Shown here: positions 56,481 through 64,000 of the stretch, in pieces
Layout: every line of letters starts with the position of its first letter
How positions within the stretch are numbered: position 1 is the first letter of the stretch
NCBI GenBank assembly: GCA_038049695.1
Contig: CP142451.1
Span: forward strand, 66,655,501 to 66,719,500
From: Cinnamomum chago
Taxonomy: Eukaryota > Streptophyta > Magnoliopsida > Laurales > Lauraceae
Direction: 5' to 3'
Length of the DNA stretch: 64,000 bases
The notes under the pieces: model-generated
The model's database searches: none
What the model was told of the DNA's origin: nothing
What the model saw: only the letters and a program-made list of their open reading frames with translations
Position numbers and translations under genes: made by a program

Positions 56481-57760
56481 ATAATACTGTTGTCGTGGCC
56501 TAGGACCACGAGCTTGGAATCTAGGTGGTGCTGAAGGTCTTTGCTGAAATCATTGTTGTGGTACTGGAGGACGCTGATACGGTGGCTGGGGTGGCCTAAC
56601 TATCATATGCTGCTACTGGGGTCTGGCCTGTGCAGGAGGCATATGTCTCAATGGCTGTGCAGGATGTGGTGTCCTAGGCGCAGGAGCTACAAATGCTGGT
56701 GGTGCCACTCCTGTCTTCCCAGGGCAATGGCAAACCTTATGCCCTGGGTCCCCTCAATGACAACATGCCCCAGACTGTTTCCTGCAATCGCGAGCATGAT
56801 GACTTTCCCTACAATATGTGCAAGTGATTCGCTGTGGTAGTTGTCGCAGCACTGGCTCTAACCGTAGCCTCTTGGGTACTGGTTGTTAAAAGTGATGGGA
56901 TAATGAAATTTGCGACTTGAGTTGAGATATCAACGCCAAAATCCTCTGCTGTTCCAAAGCAATCACATCATTCAGGGACTCTTCGGCCCAATATGCTTCC
57001 TTGACCACATCATCATAGTCAGTCAGTTTGTTGTGTTGAACCTGCATCTTGATGTCTGCTCACAGTCCTTTGATGAACCTACGAACCCTCTCTGATTCGG
57101 GCTGAATCAATGCCTCGGCGAATCTAGATAGATATGTGAAGGAGTTCTCATACTCTTGCACTGGAAAATCACCCTGCACCAATTGCTCAAATCCCTCCTT
57201 CTTCTGATCCCTGTAATCCTTAGGGATAAATTTCTTCTAGAATTTCTTAGTGAAGGTGAAAGCTACATCCTCTGCGACCATCTCGTATGGGTTCTTGACT
57301 GTCTTCCACCATCTCTCTGCCGCCCCACGAAACATGTGGGCTTCCAATTGCACCTGCTGAACACCCTTGCACTGAAACACTTCAAAAATCTTCTTCATCT
57401 AGACAACCCACTCATCAGCAACAGCGGGGTCCTCTATGCCATGGAACTCGGGTGGAAACCTCTTCCTGAACTTCTCAACTAGCTTGTTAAGGTCATATTC
57501 CTCATGTTGTGGTTGGCCCACTTTCTGTACTACCTCAAGCATCTGAGCTTAGAATACAGCCTACTCCTCATTCTGCTGATTACTTTGTTCAGCCAGATCC
57601 TTCTGGGACTGAATGAATGATGCCATGAATTGGTGAAAATGATTCTCAGAGCCATTCTGAGATTGTACCCTCTGGTGGTGGCACACTATAGGATTGGGTG
57701 GATCTATCGACCATTGCCATGTAAGATATTCAAGGTTAGTTCCAATATGCCTCAATCTAA
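56481..57760 (-). pseudogene. Chromovirus C gag
   Basis: The minus strand reads FHGIEDPAVADEWVV, FRGAAERWWKTVKNPYEM and a SFTYLSRFAEA stretch, matching the capsid of the other chromoviruses. Near 56820-56770 a zinc knuckle CTYCRESHHARDC is visible. The N-terminal frame 57755-57561 is Gln/Asn-rich. Stops (for example within the capsid, Val-Val-stop-Met-Lys-Lys) and frameshifts are frequent. Confidence 0.85.
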
Positions 57761-57865
57761 CAACACAATGCCAGAAATAGAACTAAAAGACCAACCTATT
57801 AACTAACAGAATCCTCACACGCATCCTATGGTTTCTACAAATTTTACCTTGAGAAACCATCCATT

Positions 57866-57877
57866 GCTCCGATACCA
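57866..57877 (-). promoter_or_regulatory. Primer-binding site of chromovirus C
   Basis: GCTCCGATACCA on the plus strand is TGGTATCGGAGC on the minus strand, one base from the initiator-Met site, three bases from the LTR. Confidence 0.88.
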
Positions 57878-57880
57878 TTA

Positions 57881-60800
57881 TGTCACATCTCCCGAACCCG
57901 ATTAGAGAATAAACCGGATCCCGGGAGTGAAATTTAGGACTAATTAAAAATTTTGTCCTTTAGGCCCAAGGATTGTAAGTCCGCGGTGGGGATATAATAT
58001 TTCAAGCCTCATGTGTAATAAGAATTGGAGGATTCATGCAATTCTAAGGCATATGGAATATCAACAATGGATAATAAACTTCATTTAAATTTAAAGTTGT
58101 AAGAAGGAATAAACAAAACTACTCAAAGTATTAAGTTATTACAATGGCCATCCCAAAATCAAGGCTATTAAAATAAACTAATGTCAATAATATGAAAGGT
58201 TCAATGAGAGAAAATAAAGAATAAAAGAATCTAAATGGATCCCATGTATATCTCTCTCCCATGCCGGGAATGATGACGCTACTCTACGTTATCGGCATGC
58301 CACTCTCGTTCCTCCTCTGTAGGTTAGACATCCACTGGGATCTCCTCACCGGCCTGCTCCTCATAGTAGTAATCACCTGAGGTGTCTGCACACCAAGGAA
58401 CAAAATCAACGACATGTTGAACAATAGATAAGCAAGGTATAAATAACATGGCATGTATCAAGTGTAAAATAATGACAAATGTAATATCATGTGAGTACAA
58501 GGAAAGAGAAGCTAGGCATAAAGCATGAATAATAATCGTAAGAGGCAATAACGGAAACCCTAACATCATCTAGCAATAACCACTATCCAAACAATGCAAT
58601 GCAAGAAGTAAGAGGGAGACTCTGATGATGTCCTAGCCACCTCCCGAGGTATCAGTAACAATCCACACTAGACTATTAATACCAAAAACCGGCTCAAGTG
58701 GGATCCTAGCTCTTGGTCCTGGGAGTAGCAGCACGGTCCTAGCTCGCTCCTAACTATTCAACGCCATGGACGCTGTCCAACGCCGACTGCCCATCCCAAT
58801 GTCCGAGTAGCCGTCCCATCAAATAAAAAACTCCAAACTGCAGTTGGCCATGACATGCAAATACTAATGAAGTGGTGTTGACACTAGGAATACCAAGACA
58901 AACAAGTCTGACTAGTTCAATGCACAAGACATGATCATAGGGATTATCTCATTCGAGACGATACAAGACAAGTTAACCACATGATAATCCCCTCCATGCT
59001 AGTCAGTCATGTTTATCAAATACATGACACCTGGTTCCTAAGATACACTCTAACTTAGGTTCGTGTCTTAGTTCTACAAGAATTATGTTTCATAGTAAGT
59101 TAGGTGTTTTATGCTAAGAGAGTGAACAAGTGCAAGGGACAATAACAACGGATGCAATTCACAACTCAGTGAAGAATTTATAATCCAAACCTAGGCAAGT
59201 GGTGTCATCCATGTAACCCACATGTTCTAACGGAGTACATGTGGAAATTGGATCAACAATGCTTCTAGGGAAATCCTTGGTGTACAATCATGTCAAGCAT
59301 CGTTTGATTCAATTCCCTATTCATTCGGTTACACCACGCGAAATACATGAATACCTAGACAACCCATCGAAGCACACCAAGCCACGTGCTACGATTTTAA
59401 TCCCATTAAAGGTCAGGTGAGAGTATGTTTATGGTTTCCGACAACTAAGGCCCAAACCTAAGTTACCGGCCTCATGTCCAATAAAACATGAGCTGGATCA
59501 TTAATCCGTGTATTTACATTACTTCAGAACCTCGGATTGTGATGAAACTAGAATCATTGGATTCAACATTTAAAGAGTTTTCCAACAATATATTACAAGT
59601 AGAAATCCAACGGACGGATTAAAAGTTACAGGTGTCCGAAGTTGACAAGTCATGCCGATTAATTACCCTCCAATCGATCGAACAAAAGGTCTGATCGATC
59701 GGACTGTAATCAGTTTCAGTTAATAAATCATCTAATCGATCGATCTGTAGGTCCAAACGATCGGCACTGAACCACTCTCAGTTAGTGGCTATGTCCGATC
59801 GATCAGTTTGACAGTTTGATTGATTGGACTGAGATCCATCTCAGTTAACTGGGACGAAAACTCTGTCCGATCGGACAGCGAACCTGAACCCCAAAATTGG
59901 GTTTTCTTCTCCTTTTTCCTCCTGCCAATCCATGGCTAACCTGTAGAAAACGAGCCTTCGTGCTCCCATTTCATCACATACATTATTTTACACCCATCAT
60001 AACAATTTAAAACATCAAAAGGGTTACCAATTACAAATTTAACCAACCCAAATCCCCAAACCTAATCTAACATGTCAATCCCAAATCAATATCAAGAACA
60101 GGCTTGGAATTAGGGCATTCTAACAAGAAATCATTGAAATAAATAAAGGAACATACACACATGCATAAATATAAATTGCAAATCTACTTGCCTCAACCAA
60201 GAAGAAGATCGGAAATTGGGAAACTCGAGGAGAAACCTTCTACCGCAGAAACCACCAATCTAACCTAACCAAAAGCAATCTAAAAACCGAGAAGAAGAAA
60301 GAAAGGAAAAAGATCAAGATCCGACGTAATCTAAACAAAAGAGAAGATGATTGACAAGCTAATGGTAGGAAAAGGCTTACCAACTGGTATCAATGGAAAG
60401 AAGGAATCGAAAGGATGAAGATAAGAGGTCCGGATCGTGGAGATGATCTCTCCAGAGTAGAGTTCTGGAGCCTTAAGGAAAATGAAGAAGAAGAAAGGGC
60501 TATGGGAGTTCTCGTTCGGTGCAGAGATTAAAATAAGAGATTAGGGTTAATCTCTGTTTAAGAAGAAAAAAGGGAGAAAATGACTAAATTGCCCTTAATT
60601 GGATCCGGTGAAGGAATGGACCACTTGAAGGGTTTCTGACCGTAGGATCACGACGAGCCAGGAGACAAAAATGATCAGCGCGACGAGACCTTTCCAACGA
60701 ACCCAAAAATTACGGCGATTCGAATTTTCGAAAAAATACTCATTTTTTCCTAAATTACAAACTACCCCCTTGCTAGAGTCAAACAAACTCAGAAACGCAC

Positions 60801-60959
60801 GAAACTTCGTAGACACTATTCTAACACTAAAATAAACTCGCTCATGATCTACACCCACTTAAATATCTAAAATATGATTAATTATAATAATTACTAAATA
60901 AACGGGTCAACGAGCCTACTATTGGGCCCAACTGACCCAATAAGGTCCTGGCCCTTACA
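57881..60959 (-). repeat. 5' LTR (right) of chromovirus C
   Basis: On the plus strand it runs from TGTCACATCTCCCG to GGCCCTTACA. It contains the CTGCAG near-palindrome at 58833-58847 and a CGATCGATCG-type palindrome cluster at 59671-59880. There is no coding content, and I see nothing else notable between 58850 and 59670. Confidence 0.93.
59671..59880. repeat. GATCGATC palindrome cluster in LTR of C
   Basis: Seven palindromes or half-sites occur: CCAATCGATCGAAC, TGATCGATCGGAC, AATCGATCGATCT, AACGATCGGC, TCCGATCGATCAG, TTGATTGATTGG and TCCGATCGGAC. They begin about 1.1-1.3 kb from the LTR start, comparable to the CTCGAG clusters in the other chromovirus LTRs. Confidence 0.88.
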
Positions 60960-60964
60960 CCCGG

Positions 60965-62047
60965 TTTGTAATATATCAGTCCTCCAATTCCCACCTAAGG
61001 CGATTGACACATTGGGTAAAATGTTTCTGAAATTCTTTTGGTGGTACACTCTGAATTCAAAGAAGCTGTATACAATTAAATGGGGGTGATAAGTGCAAAT
61101 TTATTAATGATAGGGGATTTGGCATTCGAGCTACTAAAACTAATAATTTAGCCCTTTTACCAAAAACGTGCTAGAGGTGTATGGCTGATGAAAATCTTTT
61201 GAGTTCTAAAATCGTAAGAGCAAATTATTGCCCAAATAAATTGCTTTGGGAAGGTGGGTTTAGGAAGGGCAATTCTTGGTTTTGAAAGGAATTTATAGAA
61301 GCTAATAATTTTGTCAATGATAATGTAGGGTGCATCTTGTAATGGGGAACGCATTTATATTTGGAGGCGCAATTGGATTCCTTGTGAAGGAGGCCTTAAA
61401 AAACCTTTTTTCAGTTATTTCTGATCCATATATGGTTGTGATTTGTGAAGGGCCTTATCGATTCGAATAATAATCAAAATATACACCTTCTCGGGAATAC
61501 TATTAAAATGTGGGTATTGATTGTATTTTAAAAACACATATATATATATATCCCTCGAAATACTAGAAAAGATAGTAAAATTTGGCCATGTATTAAGAAT
61601 GGTGAGACATCTATTAAATCTACTTATAATGTTCTTTTCTGAAATAAAAATGTTATTGTCCCCTATTCTTTTAAATAGAAGACCATTTGGCGACTTCCCC
61701 TTCCTCAAGGGGTTCATTTATTTAGGTGGAAGTGTTTGCACAATGTTATTCAGGTACGATAAATCCAAAGAGTCTGTTGAAATACTCTTTTTCAGTGTGA
61801 TCATGCAAGAGCCGCCTAGTGTGGCTCTAACCTTGGTGTCCTTGCTAATAACCACCCCGATATCAATGTTACAGAGTGGTGAAAATCTTTTATGGAGTTA
61901 TGTGCCTCAACAATTTATCCTATCAACCCCTCTTTTAAAGCATTAGTTTTGGCTCTTTGGCGTGTTTTTTTTTTTTAAAGTAAAAATGACTTTATTTTTA
62001 GAAGTAGGGTCATAAACCCTTCACCTCCTCAAAATACGGTTTTGAAT
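60965..62047 (+). pseudogene. L1-type LINE remnant, zinc-finger region
   Basis: The conceptual reading includes FLKFFWWYTLNSKKLYTIKW, CKFINDRGFGIRATKTNNLA and, near 61680-61830, KTIWRLPLPQGVHLFRWKCL followed by CDHARAA. These match the region after RT and the zf-RVT domain of plant L1 elements. Multiple stops are present. The sequence is collinear with 53981-54418 across chromovirus C. Confidence 0.8.
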
Positions 62048-62052
62048 ATGAT

Positions 62053-62860
62053 TGCATGGGACGTTTCCCTAAGAACAGGATTATGCTAATTTCGGTAACA
62101 GTACCGACTTGATTTATCTCGATCTCAGTTTGCAAACTCGGCAATAGTACCAAGGTACATCCAGCTTGACAACAGTGCCAGCTAGCACCGAGCTTGAGCT
62201 AGCTTCGGTAAAAGTATCAGCTAGGCTCACCTTGGTCTCGGTATAAGGCACATCGGCAACAGTGCCAGGATGCATCCATACCTGGTCTCGGTATCATCTT
62301 CAGCTCGGCACAACCAACTGAGGTGAACACTAAACCATAATTATACTCCCACAAAAACTACGGTTACGTTACAGAACGTACTGACAGATAAGATGGGCGC
62401 CGGATATTGATAAGGGATTGTCCTTATCTAACGATCACATCCGCATTAATATAAGAAGTCAGCACATGATCCGATGGGACAGTGCCTCCACCTACCTGCA
62501 CTAAGGAAATATGGTGTGGGCTGATGGGACAGAACTTCCACCAACCCCCACTAAGGGAACGCTAGATGAAACTTCTCCCTATATATATACGAGGGTAAGA
62601 TCCCAAAGAGGTACACAACACAATACAAAACAAACTCATATAATCCAGACCTTACCCTTCTTCTCCACTCATCCTTTGTTCAGTAACTGTACTAACTTAA
62701 ACGTCGGAGTGCCTTCGGCTGACTGCAGTCAAGGGCCTCTAACCACTGTCTCCTTCCCTTTCAGGTCTCAGACATTTAATCTCATCCCAAGAGAAACTTA
62801 ACAGCAGTATCACGAGTTTCATACTCGCCTAATCCAGTTCGTAATATTTAGGCACTTTCA
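62053..62860 (+). mobile_element. Solo LTR, TSD ATGAT
   Basis: It starts TGCATGGGACG, ends GGCACTTTCA, and is flanked by ATGAT at 62048-62052 and 62861-62865. TATATATATA lies at about 62583-62592. A stretch CTAACTTAAACGTCGGAGTG after it is typical of some plant Ty3/gypsy LTRs. Five short repeats around TCGGCAACAGTGCCAG lie in U3 (62092-62275). No internal region is present. Confidence 0.87.
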
Positions 62861-62865
62861 ATGAT

Positions 62866-63418
62866 AATCAAAGTTGATGGCAGTTCAGATGAGTCCCATC
62901 ATTTGTCATTCGATCATAACCAAGGCTTAGTTTGACTGTCTCAAGATTTTGTCTGTCTTTTCTCTTGTAGCCTTTAATGTTGTTAATGGTAAATCTGATT
63001 TTGGTTTTGCCTTTTGGCATGACTATCGTTTCGTGGGTGTAGGGTTTGTAATGGCCCAAAATTCTCTTCCTCCAAAGAAGATGAAACAAGGGCGATTGTT
63101 GCAACCTTAAGTGAAGCTAGAGCTCGCTACTTCCGTAGATCAGTCCACATTTTGTCCGATGCTTTTGATGTTGTGTGAGCTATAAAAGGATCCTTCAAGT
63201 TGGTCTATTGAACCCATTGTGCAAGACTTCAAAGCCCTTTCTCTTCATTTTGAGTTTGTTTATTTTTATTTTATTCGTAAAAAGGTTGAACTCTTTTGCC
63301 CATGTACTTTTGGGGTTTTGGAGTTCAGGTCACTCGCTCTTTTGCTTCTTTGCTTAATCCCTGATGTAGTTGTTTTGGTGGTTTTTAAATGATACTTATG
63401 ATTTACAGAAAAAAAAAA
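62866..63418 (+). pseudogene. L1-type LINE remnant, RNase H and 3' end
   Basis: The reading KVDGSSDESHH, then VATLSEARARYF and ILSDAFDVV, then AIKGSFKLVY, resembles the C-terminal RNase H of plant LINEs with its Asp and Glu blocks. The sequence ends in a short A run at about 63409-63418, the expected LINE 3' tail. Stops are frequent. Upstream it is collinear with the zinc-finger region across the solo LTR. Confidence 0.75.
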
Positions 63419-64000
63419 GTTATCTTAACAGCTGAAGAATATGCTTTGGTCATAAATGATAACCAATGGTTGTGTTTCTAAATCATGTCATGGGCACCCA
63501 AATAGACAAGAAGCAATATGGGTTGTCGCGTCATCATCATCATCTTCATCATTGAAGTCTTATTTGGATTATAGTTTAAATAAAAATGTTCTCCTAGGCT
63601 CTATAGGGCTCACTTGTGGCAGTGCATTCCTTTTGATACTTGATGATGCCAAAAAGTGTTTTCGGGCACCACCGGTCAACAAGTAATAAGTAATTAATGT
63701 GAAAATTAATGGGGAGAGAGAGAATTTATAGTGGTTCGGTCAGTGTGACTTACGTCCAGTTCAAACTGGTGATATTACTTCTCTGAGGTAGAGCTTACAA
63801 GTCAAAAGAAAACAATGATAGTGTAAAAATGGAGAAGAATTGCTTACCCCCCAGTGCTAGTGGGGCTCTGTAATTTATAGTCTTCCCCTAACAGATGGGG
63901 ACGACTCTTCAGCAACGGCGCTTCGTTCTGGCGGAGTCTTCGAACTCCCTCAACAGACGAGGCAGGTAGGATCTTCTCTGTAGGACTTGGTAAAAGTGGG
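63419..64000. other. Unassigned sequence, probably retrotransposon LTR
   Basis: After the LINE tail there is no recognisable gene. From about 63690 the stretch GAGAGAGAGAATTTATAGTGG followed by TTCGGTCAGTGTGACTTACG resembles the 3' part of plant LTRs. A minus-strand GACTATAAATTA at about 63884-63873 could be its TATA box. The 76-residue plus ORF at 63456-63686 has a Ser run and no recognisable domain. The boundary lies outside the window. Confidence 0.35.

Larger units (their letters stand above)
54419..60959 (-). mobile_element. Chromovirus C with internal deletion
   Basis: On the plus strand it runs from TGTCACGTCCCCCG to GGCCCTTACA, flanked by CCTGG (54414-54418) and CCCGG (60960-60964), a duplication with one mismatch. 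The right (5') LTR is complete (57881-60959, 3079 bp). The left (3') LTR is only the part 54419-55150. Between them are gag, protease and the start of RT. The rest of RT, RNase H, integrase, the polypurine tract and the start of the 3' LTR are missing and replaced by 55151-55585. It lies inside the LINE. Confidence 0.88.

Noticed and set aside
62511..62801. A 96-residue plus-strand ORF
   Set aside because: It spans the TATA region and 3' half of the solo LTR at 62053-62860 and has no protein-like features.

Overview
This window is plant nuclear DNA, probably from an angiosperm. It is built almost entirely of transposable elements. I found no intact host gene, rRNA, tRNA or CRISPR array. The assignment to a plant rests on three things: chromodomain-bearing Ty3/gypsy polyproteins with initiator-Met-type primer sites, a Tat-lineage Ty3/gypsy element with two RNase H domains, and nested insertions flanked by 5-bp target-site duplications (TSDs). 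Every polyprotein is broken by stops and frameshifts, so coding entries are annotated as pseudogenes.

Left third (1 to about 34.8 kb). A minus-strand Tat-like Ty3/gypsy element occupies this part. From right to left it has a 5' LTR (15300-17308 plus 34363-34814), a repeat-bearing leader, gag, protease, RT, RNase H, a second RNase H, integrase, and a 3' region of two tandem arrays. An antisense coiled-coil-like ORF relic follows. Its protease is split by a 2.2-kb solo LTR (7116-9328, TSD GGATG). Its 5' LTR is split by chromovirus A (17309-34357, TSD ACCTG, + strand). The 3' LTR of A is split by a solo-LTR-like element (27329-33472, TSD ATTAC), which is itself split by a reversed chromovirus solo LTR (28320-32498, TSD GACCA).

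Middle (34.8-54 kb). The Tat element sits in the first LTR of a small non-autonomous copia-like element arranged in tandem as LTR-internal-LTR-internal-LTR. The last LTR of that array is split by chromovirus B (38569-53799, - strand). The right LTR of B holds a truncated Tat LTR (48111-52555). That Tat LTR holds another copy of the solo-LTR-like element (50132-52021), which holds a foldback MITE (50851-51055).

Right (54-64 kb). A plus-strand L1-type LINE remnant runs from RT through zinc finger and RNase H to a short poly-A at about 63418. It hosts everything to its left. Within it lie chromovirus C (54419-60959, - strand, with an internal deletion joined to a CACTA-type end) and another solo LTR (62053-62860, TSD ATGAT). 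The last 580 bases look like retrotransposon sequence but are unassigned.

The most unusual signals are four. First, LTRs of different families carry clusters of short palindromes with a TCGA core. Second, the copia-like tandem unit carries an inverted copy of part of its own LTR. Third, two 205-bp MITEs show arm covariation and an inverted loop. Fourth, a near-palindrome around CTGCAG is conserved in all chromovirus LTRs here. All alignments were done by eye, so identities and repeat counts are approximate.
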